A DNA stretch of 64,000 nt from Paenibacillus pinihumi DSM 23905 = JCM 16419. GTDB taxonomy: Bacteria > Bacillota > Bacilli > Paenibacillales > Paenibacillaceae. A program made the position numbers and the translations under genes. Position 1 is the stretch's first letter. Each line of letters opens with the position of its first letter. The stretch covers positions 1-64,000 of the forward strand of contig NZ_KE383866.1 in NCBI RefSeq assembly GCF_000422505.1, read 5' to 3'. Below are positions 23,904-32,467 of the stretch, in pieces. The notes beneath the pieces were generated by a model. The model was not told the origin of the DNA, did no database searches, and saw nothing but the letters and a program-made list of their open reading frames with translations.

Positions 23904-26546
23904 ATGGAAAAAGTAACGAAAGACAAAGAAAAATGGACCCAAATGATTGCCGAGCAACTCATTCAATCATCCGTCGCGATGGAGGAGGATGTGCTTGAGG
24001 ATTTCGGCACAAGCCGTCAAGGCTTGTCTGACTCAGAAGCCAAAACAAGGCTGGATCGATATGGAAAAAACCAGATTACCCATGACAAAACACCAGCCTG
24101 GTACATTCAACTGCTGAGCTGCTTCAAAAATCCTTTCATCCTCATCCTGCTGTCCCTTGCGGCCTTTTCCTATTTCATGGATGACGATGTCCAGGCGGTT
24201 ATTATCATTGGGACAATGGTTTCCGTCAGCATTATCATTACCTTTACACAGGAATACCGCTCGTCACGAACAGCCGAGAAGCTGAAAGCGATGGTCAAAA
24301 CGACCTCAACCGTAACCCGCATAGACGGACGCAAAGAGATCGATATGGAGCTTCTCGTCCCCGGTGACATCATTCATCTGTCTGCCGGGGATATGGTTCC
24401 GGCCGATGTGAGGCTGCTTGTATCCAAAGATTTGCATGTAGGCGAATCCGCGCTAACCGGTGAAGCCATGCCTGTGGAGAAAATGGATACCCTTCCGCGC
24501 GGAGTGCTGAAGCTGGCACGCAAACAGATCAAGCCTTCAAACGCGCTGGAGCTGAACAATATGTGCTATATGGGCACCAATGTCGTGAGCGGATCTGCGA
24601 CAGCAGTTGTAGTAGCAACCGGCTCCAATACGTACTTCGGCTCCATGGCCAGTACGCTAGTCGGCAAGCCGCCTCTGACCAGCTTTGATAAAGGCGTCAA
24701 AAGCATTACATTCGTCCTGATCCGTTTCATGATGATTATGGTGCCGATCATATTCGTCATTAACGGCTTTTCCAAAGGCGACTGGTGGGAAGCGCTTCTG
24801 TTCGGCTTGTCGGTAGCAGTTGGTTTGACACCCGAAATGCTGCCCGTCATTGTGGCAGGAAATCTGGCCAAAGGCGCAGCCACTATGGCGCGCAACAAGG
24901 TCGTCGTCAAGCGTCTCAATGCCATTCAGAACTTTGGTGCCATGGATATTCTCTGTACGGATAAGACCGGGACGCTGACCCAGGACAAGATTATTCTGGA
25001 GAAGCATCTCGATGTGCGGGGCAAGGAAAATCAGAAGGTGCTGGAGTATGCATATTTGAACAGCTACCATCAGACTGGTCTGAAAAACCTGCTCGATGTC
25101 GCCGTGCTGGAACATGCCGAGCTCACTTCTATGCTGGGTGCGGAAAAGAACTATCATAAAGTGGATGAAATCCCTTTTGATTTCAATCGCCGCCGGATGT
25201 CTGTCGTCTTGGAGACGAAGGACAATGATCATCTTCTGATCTGCAAAGGGGCCATGGAAGAAGTGCTCAGCATTAGCTCTCATATTGCGGATGAGAACGG
25301 AAATCCGGTTCCATTGACTGGTGAAATGACAGAGAAGGTGCAGACACTGGTCCACAATATGAACACGGACGGCCTGCGTGTGCTGGCTGTTGCAATCAAG
25401 CGAACTGGAGCACGCGGAGAGGCTTATGGCATTCAGGATGAAAAAGAACTGATGCTTGTCGGCTACCTCGCCTTCCTTGATCCGCCGAAGGAAACCGCCA
25501 AAACCGCTATTCGGGCACTCAAGGAAAACGGCATTGACGTCAAGGTTATAACCGGAGACAACGCAGCGGTTACCCGCAAAGTATGCAAGGATGTCGGCAT
25601 CAAGGTTAACGATATTCTGCTCGGCAGCTCCATCGAAGCGATGACCGATGAACAGTTGGCGGATGTTGCAGAGAGAACAACCGTGTTCGCCAAAGTCAAC
25701 CCGCTGCAAAAGGCCCGGATCGTCCGGGTACTGAAGAGCAAAGACCACACGGTCGGCTTTATGGGCGACGGCATTAATGATGCAGTATCGCTGAAGGAAG
25801 CGGATGTGGGGATTTCGGTAGATACGGCTGTTGATATTGCCAAGGAATCAGCGGACATTATTTTGCTGGAGAAAAGCCTGATGGTTTTGGAGCAAGGGGT
25901 CATTCAGGGGCGAATTACGTTTGGCAACATGATCAAATATATTAAAATGACGGCCAGCTCCAACTTCGGCAACATGTTCAGCGTGCTCGTAGCCAGTGCA
26001 TTCATCCCGTTTCTGCCGATGCTGCCGATTCACCTGCTGATTCAAAATTTGTTCTACGACATTTCCCAGCTCTCCATTCCGTGGGACCGGATGGATAAGG
26101 AATATTTGCGCAAGCCGCAAAAATGGGATGCAAAATCTGTCAGCCGGTTCATGGTATTTATCGGTCCAATCAGCTCCATTTTCGATATTACGACCTATGC
26201 GCTGATGTGGTATGTATTTTCGGCCAACTCTGTGGAGCACCAGACGCTGTTCCAGTCGGGCTGGTTTATTGAAGGGTTGCTGTCACAGACGCTAATCGTG
26301 CACATGATTCGAACAGAGAAAATACCGTTCATCCAAAGCCGTGCCAGTGCACCTGTCATTCTGCTGACCAGCCTCATTATGGCTCTTGGCATTTACCTGC
26401 CATTCAGCGGATTCGGTTCAAGCATCGGGCTGCAGCCGCTGCCGATGGCGTACTTCCCTTGGCTTGTCGTAACATTACTGTCGTACTGTGTACTGACACA
26501 AATCATTAAAAAATGGTATATCCGCAAATTCAACAGCTGGTTGTAA
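23904..26546 (+). CDS. mgtA: Mg2+-importing P-type ATPase (type IIIB)
   Basis: An 880-residue P-type ATPase from the ATG that follows GAGGAGGAGCTACAC; the longer frame upstream runs through the terminator and is not coding. Landmarks are the actuator TGE loop (VGESALTGEAMPVEK, about 185), phosphorylation site DKTGTLTQDK (about 352), nucleotide-binding KGAMEEVL, and hinge GDGINDAVSLKEADVGIS (about 620). About ten helices are seen, with the C-terminal six in the last 250 residues. The N-terminus (ETKTRL-type SDSEAKTRLDRYGKNQI) matches MgtA/MgtB. It imports Mg2+ under limitation. Control is by the M-box and the leader-ORF attenuator. Confidence 0.96.
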   Translation: MEKVTKDKEKWTQMIAEQLIQSSVAMEEDVLEDFGTSRQGLSDSEAKTRLDRYGKNQITHDKTPAWYIQLLSCFKNPFILILLSLAAFSYFMDDDVQAVIIIGTMVSVSIIITFTQEYRSSRTAEKLKAMVKTTSTVTRIDGRKEIDMELLVPGDIIHLSAGDMVPADVRLLVSKDLHVGESALTGEAMPVEKMDTLPRGVLKLARKQIKPSNALELNNMCYMGTNVVSGSATAVVVATGSNTYFGSMASTLVGKPPLTSFDKGVKSITFVLIRFMMIMVPIIFVINGFSKGDWWEALLFGLSVAVGLTPEMLPVIVAGNLAKGAATMARNKVVVKRLNAIQNFGAMDILCTDKTGTLTQDKIILEKHLDVRGKENQKVLEYAYLNSYHQTGLKNLLDVAVLEHAELTSMLGAEKNYHKVDEIPFDFNRRRMSVVLETKDNDHLLICKGAMEEVLSISSHIADENGNPVPLTGEMTEKVQTLVHNMNTDGLRVLAVAIKRTGARGEAYGIQDEKELMLVGYLAFLDPPKETAKTAIRALKENGIDVKVITGDNAAVTRKVCKDVGIKVNDILLGSSIEAMTDEQLADVAERTTVFAKVNPLQKARIVRVLKSKDHTVGFMGDGINDAVSLKEADVGISVDTAVDIAKESADIILLEKSLMVLEQGVIQGRITFGNMIKYIKMTASSNFGNMFSVLVASAFIPFLPMLPIHLLIQNLFYDISQLSIPWDRMDKEYLRKPQKWDAKSVSRFMVFIGPISSIFDITTYALMWYVFSANSVEHQTLFQSGWFIEGLLSQTLIVHMIRTEKIPFIQSRASAPVILLTSLIMALGIYLPFSGFGSSIGLQPLPMAYFPWLVVTLLSYCVLTQIIKKWYIRKFNSWL

Positions 26547-26621
26547 GAGTTAACAGGTTCAGTTGATCATGCCATTTGGGCAGATCAGCCCGCCTGCCGT
26601 ACCAGAAGGAGGTTTACCCAC

Positions 26622-27179
26622 ATGAACATCTCTATGCTGATGACACGAAACGTGATAAAAATTAAAGAAACAGCTTCCATCCGCCAGGTATTAAAGCTGT
26701 TTGGTGAGCATGGCATTAGCTCAGCTCCTGTCGTAAACAGCCGGAATGAAGCCATCGGCTTTATCAGCACCCGGGATATGATGCGTTATATCGGAAAGCA
26801 TAAGCCGATTCTCTTTCCCGCACCGTCCTGGCATATATTCAACCAGCGCATTGTCTGGTTGGACCAGATTGATCTGAAGCATAAGATCCGCCATCTGATC
26901 CGCTGCAATGTAATGGACGTCGCTTCACGCCAGTTAACGATTATCCCGGAGCATACCCCGGTTGAAAAGGTGGCCGCCATGCTCGGTGAGGATCATGTGG
27001 ACCATATTTTGGTCGGGCACGGCAAATCTGTCACTGGCATTGTGGGCCGCAACGATGTCATTGAATACTTGTACAGATTTTCAGGGACGCTAGTCCCGTC
27101 TTCCGCTTCGGATAAATCGGGGTCAGGATATTTCAAGGGAAACCAGGGCATGGCGGTCAATGAATCAGGTTCATTTTGA
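26622..27179 (+). CDS. CBS-domain protein linked to mgtA
   Basis: A 185-residue cytoplasmic protein with a CBS pair. The first motif is at the N-terminus (MLMTRNVIKIKETASIRQVLKLFGEHGISSAPVV, then GFISTRDMMRYI) and the second at 100-150 (MDVASRQLTIIPEHTPVEKVAAMLGEDHVDHILV, then GIVGRNDVIEYLY). About 40 residues separate them. It starts after AGAAGGAGGTTTACCCAC, 75 bases after mgtA, so it is probably in the same transcript. It may sense adenine nucleotides or Mg2+ and tune transport, as CBS domains do in MgtE and CorC, but this is inferred from position. Confidence 0.85.
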   Translation: MNISMLMTRNVIKIKETASIRQVLKLFGEHGISSAPVVNSRNEAIGFISTRDMMRYIGKHKPILFPAPSWHIFNQRIVWLDQIDLKHKIRHLIRCNVMDVASRQLTIIPEHTPVEKVAAMLGEDHVDHILVGHGKSVTGIVGRNDVIEYLYRFSGTLVPSSASDKSGSGYFKGNQGMAVNESGSF

Positions 27180-27237
27180 GTCCATGAGCAGAACTACACT
27201 ATGAAAATTGGATATCCATGCAACAGAACGGCAATTG

Positions 27238-27292
27238 CGCAACTGGCTGAACCTCCCTCCTTTTTCACGGGCAAGGTTCAGCCAGTTGCTGC
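27238..27292 (+). terminator. Terminator after the mgtA operon
   Basis: GCAACTGGCTGAACCT and AGGTTCAGCCAGTTGC form a perfect 16-bp stem around a loop containing CCTCCTTTTT. It ends the mgtA/CBS transcript and faces the convergent APH-like gene. The 3' flank is only moderately T-rich. Confidence 0.75.
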
Positions 27293-27356
27293 TTGTCCTT
27301 TGGCAATAGGATATGCCGCTGGATTTGCTATGGCAAAATCACGGCATTACAAAAGA

Positions 27357-28424
27357 CTAGATGTCTCGTTTTTGATATTGAAACGGTTTTTCAAAAGAGT
27401 AAATTTTATCGAAAAATCCCTTATACGGGATATCATCTTCCATACATTTTATGCGAAACGACAACTCCTCATCACACTCCGGTTCTTCGCCGCTATCACG
27501 CATATCCTTAAATCCCTCAATAATATATTCCAGCATATTGACGTTGATAAACAAGGGCAGCATATCCAACATCGAATCATCGAGCCTGGTCTCGGATCTG
27601 TATCCCGCAAGGATGGTTTCAAAGTAATCGTCCATAAATGCTTTGCGTTTAGCGGCATCCGGTTCAAATTGGATCCACCCTACGCCGTTTCCCCAGACAT
27701 CTGCCAGGTCAAACATATACCAACAGTAGCATGAGTTATCGAAATCATATGCGGTAATTTGCCCGTTATCAAAATCGATGGAATAATTCCCGTCATTGTA
27801 ATCAAAATGAACCAACCCGAACGTCTCCTGGTTCCTCTCCAATTCTCCCAAGGTATTCAGGAGCGCTACCATCTTCTCCTTAAGCAGAGATAAGGAGTCG
27901 GGGATCAGTTTATCTATATAATCGGCATTGATTTTGTCAAAAAAACTATGCCGGCGATGGACTGGCGTATAGCCTTTCGATATTTGGTGCATGTTCCCCA
28001 GAACTTTCCCGCAATTATAAAAATATTCGGAAAGCGGAGCGCCTTCCCGGTACTGATAGTGATTTTCCACCAGCAGTTTTCCTTTGGCCTTTTCAAACAG
28101 GCAGATAAAGAAGGTGTGATTATTATGCCTAACCTCTTCAACCAGATTCCCCTGCCGGGAGCTGATGACATTTGAGACGCTGCCTCCGTGCTCAAATAAA
28201 TACCTTACATATTCCATTTCACCCAGAAAATCTTCCCGGCTCCTGTCAGGCAGGAAAGAAATTCGGAGTATTTTCGCGCCCTCACCTTCTTTTTCAAAGG
28301 TATAGACGACATTCCGGCCACCTTCATGTGGCGGAATCTGTTGAATGGCATAGCCCTCCAACCCGAACAACTCCGATGCTGCCGTAAGCAATTCTCCAAG
28401 TGAAACGACCTCATTATAATTCAT
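27357..28424 (-). CDS. APH-family (aminoglycoside phosphotransferase-like) kinase
   Basis: A 355-residue protein of the APH/choline-kinase fold. A glycine-rich N-lobe (GGRNVVYTFEKEGEGAKILRISF) is followed by the catalytic loop LVHFDYNDGNYSID (HxDxxxxN) and the metal Asp in ITAYDFDNSCYCWYMFDLADV. It phosphorylates a small hydroxylated substrate; family members act on antibiotics, homoserine, choline or fructosamines, and this sequence does not fix which. Start by AGGAAGATCGA and ATG. It stands alone, convergent with the mgtA operon. Confidence 0.88.
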   Translation of the reverse strand: MNYNEVVSLGELLTAASELFGLEGYAIQQIPPHEGGRNVVYTFEKEGEGAKILRISFLPDRSREDFLGEMEYVRYLFEHGGSVSNVISSRQGNLVEEVRHNNHTFFICLFEKAKGKLLVENHYQYREGAPLSEYFYNCGKVLGNMHQISKGYTPVHRRHSFFDKINADYIDKLIPDSLSLLKEKMVALLNTLGELERNQETFGLVHFDYNDGNYSIDFDNGQITAYDFDNSCYCWYMFDLADVWGNGVGWIQFEPDAAKRKAFMDDYFETILAGYRSETRLDDSMLDMLPLFINVNMLEYIIEGFKDMRDSGEEPECDEELSFRIKCMEDDIPYKGFFDKIYSFEKPFQYQKRDI

Positions 28425-28518
28425 TCGATCTTCCTTTCTCGTAAGCCTCTATTTTTAGTTTTGATGCAATAAGAGCGTACCATATCAACGGCACAGGCAA
28501 TGAACTTTTTTGATCATA

Positions 28519-29430
28519 TTAATTGCTCCGCACGATGATGGGCGCGAACCATTCCATTTGACAATACTGCCCATCATAGGAATCCATATCGACTTTTTCG
28601 AAAAACAACTCGCTATCCAACAGCTCGTATTTTCCACTATGCTCCTTGGCAAGCCGATCGATAGCGGTATACAGCGCCTCTGCCCTCGGCTCGTCAATTT
28701 CCTCATAATGATGGTTCCCGATAGAGCGAAAATAGACGCATAAAGAAGACGGGACGGTGTCGCCTGTAAAGCCGTCAGGAATATCGTTCAGATTGTGGAC
28801 GCGCATCGACGGCAGATAGTCCGTCCAGCTAAGCGATGGGTCAGGTGTTGTTCTCAGACCATAATAAATATGGGGTTCTGCCGGATTAGGCACTTGATGC
28901 CGGTCGTTCCGCCAAAACTGCCTGGCCGCTTTGGGCGCTTCTGTCGGCGCTTCAGCAATCTCGATGCGCTGCCTTCGCCCGATCAAATGAAAGGATGGAA
29001 TCATGACCATATTCGGCCCGTACACCACATTTTCGCACACATTGTTTTCGGGGAACAGATGAAAAGGAGGCGTGATATGAATGTTTGTTCCAGAATGTCT
29101 GTATTCGCCAGGCGTCAGCCCATACTCTCGCTTAAAAGCGCGGATATAGGCTTGCTCATGCCCATAGCCGCATTCAATAGCAATGTCGAGGACCCGCTTC
29201 CCGGTCAGCATCAATTTCTCCAGGCTGGCGGCCAGCTTGCGGGAGCGAATATAGCTTTGCATCGGCACGCCGAAAACGAACTTGAAGAGTCGACGTAAAT
29301 GAACGGTGGAGACCGGGAGCTCATCGAGATATTCTGTCTCTCTGGTGCCGGCAATATTGTCCTCTATTCGTAATAGGAGCTCAGATAAAAGTTTGTATGG
29401 TTCGATACCGATGTCACACTCCCAGCATAT
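28519..29430 (-). CDS. AraC-family regulator with GyrI-like effector domain; start disputed
   Basis: The frame encodes an N-terminal AraC pair (HLRRLFKFVFGVPMQSYIRSRK and VLDIAIECGYGHEQAYIRAFKREYG) and a C-terminal GyrI-like domain (about 150-300; YYGLRTTPDPSLSWTDYLPSM). The first ATG (29268) falls inside the first helix-turn-helix, so it cannot be the true start. Upstream codons read IEPYKLLSELLLRIED, as in homologues, with no ATG, GTG or TTG before a TAG at 29440. An ATA at 29430 follows AGGAAACCAAA and would give a full-length protein of 303 residues. Alternatively the overlapping ATG in the next frame was the start and a one-base shift near codon 4 has broken the gene. Confidence 0.75.
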   Translation of the reverse strand: MCWECDIGIEPYKLLSELLLRIEDNIAGTRETEYLDELPVSTVHLRRLFKFVFGVPMQSYIRSRKLAASLEKLMLTGKRVLDIAIECGYGHEQAYIRAFKREYGLTPGEYRHSGTNIHITPPFHLFPENNVCENVVYGPNMVMIPSFHLIGRRQRIEIAEAPTEAPKAARQFWRNDRHQVPNPAEPHIYYGLRTTPDPSLSWTDYLPSMRVHNLNDIPDGFTGDTVPSSLCVYFRSIGNHHYEEIDEPRAEALYTAIDRLAKEHSGKYELLDSELFFEKVDMDSYDGQYCQMEWFAPIIVRSN

Positions 29431-29579
29431 TTTGGTTTCCTATATAGACATAATAGCAAATTCAATAGGGGAATTTACAGATGATGGAGAAAAAAGATTT
29501 TACATGCAGCCAAATAACAAACGACACCCCTTTTTAATGAAAAGGAATGTTAAATTCCAATGTTGATTTATGACCATAT

Positions 29580-29609
29580 AAAAACCGCCTTGAAGTGAGG
29601 CGGTTTTTA
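29580..29609. terminator. Bidirectional terminator AAAACCGCCT..AGGCGGTTTT
   Basis: AAAACCGCCT and AGGCGGTTTT pair around TGAAGTG. It follows the stop of the hypothetical membrane protein on the minus strand. Confidence 0.85.
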
Positions 29610-29630
29610 TGAAGCAATTATTCTTTATAA

Positions 29631-30113
29631 TTAATTTGTTGTTGGAACTATATTCCTAACCAAAATCTTTAAATTATCTCTGTAACCTATAAAATAATTC
29701 AAATCATCTTCTGTTGTAACATATGCTTGATATCCCCACCTGTCATCTAATGGGAAAATAATTGAAGTGACCTTAAACTCTTTCCTACCATCAGCAGTAT
29801 TTGCTTCAATTGTTTCTGGTTCATTTAATTCAAATTCTACTGAGAAATTTTTGATTGTTTCAAACTCTTCATTTGAAACTGGAGGGTCAAACCCATAACT
29901 ATCTGGGAAATCCATAACAATCAACTTTAATATTCTGTTATATCTCTCGGTATTTTTAATGACTTCTATTTTATTTCCAGACTCGTATAAGTTCATCTTG
30001 GAAGCTTTATTTAAAATCGTTTCATTGCTGTTATTCGATTTAAGCAAAAATATTATAGAACAAATAACTAATAGTGAAATTATGATTGATATCCATTTCG
30101 TTTTAGCTTTCAT
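29631..30113 (-). CDS. Hypothetical single-pass membrane/exported protein
   Basis: A 160-residue protein from the ATG after GGGAGGAATTGTT. It has a Lys-rich start, one hydrophobic helix (WISIIISLLVICSIIFLL) and a soluble extracytoplasmic part of about 130 residues rich in Asp, Glu and Asn. No family motif is recognised. Codon use is AT-rich compared with the neighbours. Its start overlaps the broken end of the cas3 remnant, so it probably arrived with, or was exposed by, the deletion that removed the rest of the cas locus. Confidence 0.7.
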   Translation of the reverse strand: MKAKTKWISIIISLLVICSIIFLLKSNNSNETILNKASKMNLYESGNKIEVIKNTERYNRILKLIVMDFPDSYGFDPPVSNEEFETIKNFSVEFELNEPETIEANTADGRKEFKVTSIIFPLDDRWGYQAYVTTEDDLNYFIGYRDNLKILVRNIVPTTN

Positions 30114-31476
30114 AACAATTCCTCCCATCTAGGAAATATTTTGGTTTATTCAGCCCTCTTTCTGGCTTTTCAAGAGCCGATTGGGTGGCTGTACATAGCA
30201 ACAAACTGGAACGGCCAATAAGCTGTAAAAAATATAGAGCAGCGTTGAATAAGGAAATACATTTTACAGGTACAGATTGGACTTCATCAAAAATGACGAC
30301 CGCATTCGACATCTGATGCAGTCTGCGTACATTACGTGTCCCTTTTGCATAAAACGTGTTTAAAAACTGAACCATCGTTGTAAAAATAATCAGGCGGTCC
30401 CAGTTGTCTCGGGCGATCCTGATCTTTTTCTTCCGGACATCGTAATCTTCATCCTCAGAATCCGTCTTTTCAATCACAACATTAGAATGATGTTCCAGGA
30501 TCATATCATGCTCTTGCAGAATGTTGCGTACCTCATCTGCATTTTGCTCAATAATTGTGGTGTACGGCACGATATAAATAATTCGTTATTTACCGTGTGT
30601 GATCGCATGCTTGAGTGCATACCGCAGGCTCGCGAGTGTTTTACCTCCCCTTGTCGGGATGGACAGCGTGTAGATGCCTGAAGGATAAGCTGCGAAAGTG
30701 TCGCATTGAAGCGACATCTCTCGTCTCAGACGATTGATCGGGGTGTCCGCATGGCCTGTGTTAAGCTCTTCAAGATGATTCATTAGCGCTTCATAGCTTC
30801 TTTTGAAGAACGAAAGATGATCAATTGGCTGTTCTTCCTTTTCATCTTCTTCAAAAAGTCTGGTGTTCGTCCGGTCCGCATCAATTAAGCAGCTAAAAAT
30901 ATATTTAATAAGCAAGGAGATTGCAACTGGAGGCAAGCCCTGCTGTTGAACAAACGCCAGATGATGCTTGAGCTCGCTTTTGGCTTTGTTAAAGTATTCA
31001 TCGAGGCTTTTCGCCGAAAAATGATTGAAAAATTCTGAGACTGCCTCTTCATACTCATCCAGTTTTTTGGAATCTACCCGCTTAATGAATGACTGTTATA
31101 ACTGGGGATCGAGAAAATCCCGCAGTCCCTGATGATGCGAAATGACGCAGTTGGCAATCCACTCTGCCGCCAGCTTATCGTCATATGCAGCAGAATCTTT
31201 ATGATAATGGAGATAGAGGAGCCTGCCGCGAGCTGTGGAATGATCAACAGATCCTTTGGCTGGAGGATTATCCGGATTTTCGACTGCTTGTTGAATGTAT
31301 GTTCTGAAACCCATTGTAAATTTACCTAAATCATGCAGTATGCCGGCCAACCCGGCTAAATAGCGGACACCAATTTTGTCTCCAATACGTTCGCACAGCT
31401 GCTGAACCTCCAGCAAATGCTCCTGAACCGTTTGAATATGACCATCCTTTTGGCGGATATGAGCGATATAATCCAT
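30103..31476 (-). pseudogene. cas3: cas3 (type I-C) remnant: two nonsense codons, 3' end deleted
   Basis: One continuous frame starts at the ATG after AAAGGAGGTCCA. It encodes the HD nuclease part (HDLGKFTMGF at the metal-binding HD; ISHHQGL later) and the beginning of the helicase: Walker A SIPTRGGKTLASLRYA, DEAD-type box VVIFDEVQSVP and motif III LLLCTATQ. In-frame TAA codons at 31098-31096 (after LDPQL) and 30585-30583 (after THGK) interrupt it. Homology stops soon after motif III, so the RecA2 half and all other cas genes are missing. Cas3 would unwind and degrade Cascade-bound DNA; this copy cannot. Confidence 0.9.
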
Positions 31477-31839
31477 TGGACCTCCTTTATCCATTGATAA
31501 ACTTAAACTATTTACCCATATAAAGGGTATAAAGTATCAATTAACTTATTCGACATCAAGTTACATATTCCTACCAATAAAATATAATATATGTAAATTT
31601 TTTGTCGTTTGGATAGCGTTCTATATGAGATCATAGTTCATATCTGTTTACGGGTATTAAAAGTAAGTGAGCATTTACTTATGGAAAAAGATTTTCGAAG
31701 GAGCGTAAGAAAGAGAAACGATGTACTATTTTATAGGACTGAGACAGTATGTTATTTTAAAATAAACCAAAAAAATGAATAAACAGCAGTTGACACCACT
31801 TTGCTTAGACATATAAAGTAAAGATTAGAATAGAATAAA

Positions 31840-32047
31840 AAAGTTAAGCATACGTATGCTTGAATTGGTGCGAATGTGAAGCTCCCATGATTTTCCCGGT
31901 TCCTTCGCACCTCGAAACTTGTCGAAAACAACGAAAAATCATAAATTATAAGAAAAGTCAATGTTTTTAGGGTTGTTAAAAGCAATGTTTTTAGAAGGGA
32001 TTTCTGGAATTCTTCCTTTTAAAGGGTTAATTCTGCTCATTTTCGCT
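31840..32047 (+). promoter_or_regulatory. CRISPR leader of array 2
   Basis: An AT-rich leader with the inverted repeat GGTGCGAA (31867-31874) / TTCGCACC (31904-31911) around AGCTCCCATGATTTTCCCGG, a hallmark of I-C leaders as I know them. It abuts the first repeat at 32048. Together with the direction of repeat decay it shows that the array is read to the right. The remainder of 31477-31840 is AT-rich with no gene that I can see. Confidence 0.75.
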
Positions 32048-32275
32048 GTCGCACTCTACATGAGTGCGTGGATTGAAACAAAAAGACTTCGGTCATTGTC
32101 GATGGTCATTATGGTCGCACTCTACATGAGTGCGTGGATTGAAACGGGAAGGCGTATTTCCCCCACTACTTTAACCGGGTCGCACTCTACGTGAGTGCGT
32201 GGATTGAAACACCATCAATAGCAAGTCACCGTCATCTAACTCGCGTCGCACTCTACACGAGTGCGTGATTTTACG
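32048..32275 (+). CRISPR. Type I-C CRISPR array 2, four repeats, orphaned
   Basis: Repeats at 32048-32079, 32114-32145, 32179-32210 and a degenerate last one at 32245-32275; spacers of 34, 33 and 34 bases. The third repeat equals the array 1 consensus; the first two read CTACATGAG in place of CTACGTGAG. The only cas gene beside it is the dead cas3 fragment. Because the repeat and handle are the same as in array 1, these crRNAs could still be used by a functional I-C system elsewhere. Confidence 0.96.
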
Positions 32276-32350
32276 GGAATCTACTCTATTCATTTCAATT
32301 CAAAATCCCATTTAGCGATTAGTCCAATTTCCTGAAAGGAGTGATGTATT

Positions 32351-32413
32351 TTGCATACAACAATTAAAATGAAATTTCACATCAGACTATCGGAGAGGTC
32401 ATTGAAGAACTAA
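32351..32413 (+). CDS. Possible 20-residue leader peptide before the GNAT gene
   Basis: TTG at 32351 lies behind AAAGGAGTG and opens a 20-codon frame (basic, MHTTIKMKFHIRLSERSLKN), ending two bases before a hairpin that precedes the acetyltransferase ribosome site. This layout resembles translational or transcriptional attenuators of resistance genes. Evidence is only positional. Confidence 0.35.
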   Translation: MHTTIKMKFHIRLSERSLKN

Positions 32414-32414
32414 A

Positions 32415-32445
32415 CAGGGGATTCGGCTTACTGGCGGATTCCCTG
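32415..32445 (+). promoter_or_regulatory. Hairpin upstream of the GNAT gene
   Basis: CAGGGGATTCG and CGGATTCCCTG form an 11-bp stem (two G-T pairs) with a 9-base loop. It ends six bases before the GAGGAGGA of the acetyltransferase. No U-run follows, so a role in translation control fits better than termination. Confidence 0.45.
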
Positions 32446-32467
32446 AAATTTGAGGAGGAATCCTAAT

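Noticed and set aside
24657-25748. 363-residue minus-strand frame inside mgtA
   Set aside because: Antisense shadow of the ATPase gene; composition is not protein-like and no ribosome site exists.
30583-31098. Recoding of the TAA codons in cas3 (readthrough)
   Set aside because: The gene also lacks its 3' half and partner cas genes, so simple decay explains the stops.
31477-31840. Possible extra cas gene before the array 2 leader
   Set aside because: No frame with protein-like composition or ribosome site was found; the stretch is AT-rich non-coding DNA.
31961-32194. 77-residue frame with repeated VALYMSAWIET
   Set aside because: It is the forward translation of the leader and repeats of CRISPR array 2.
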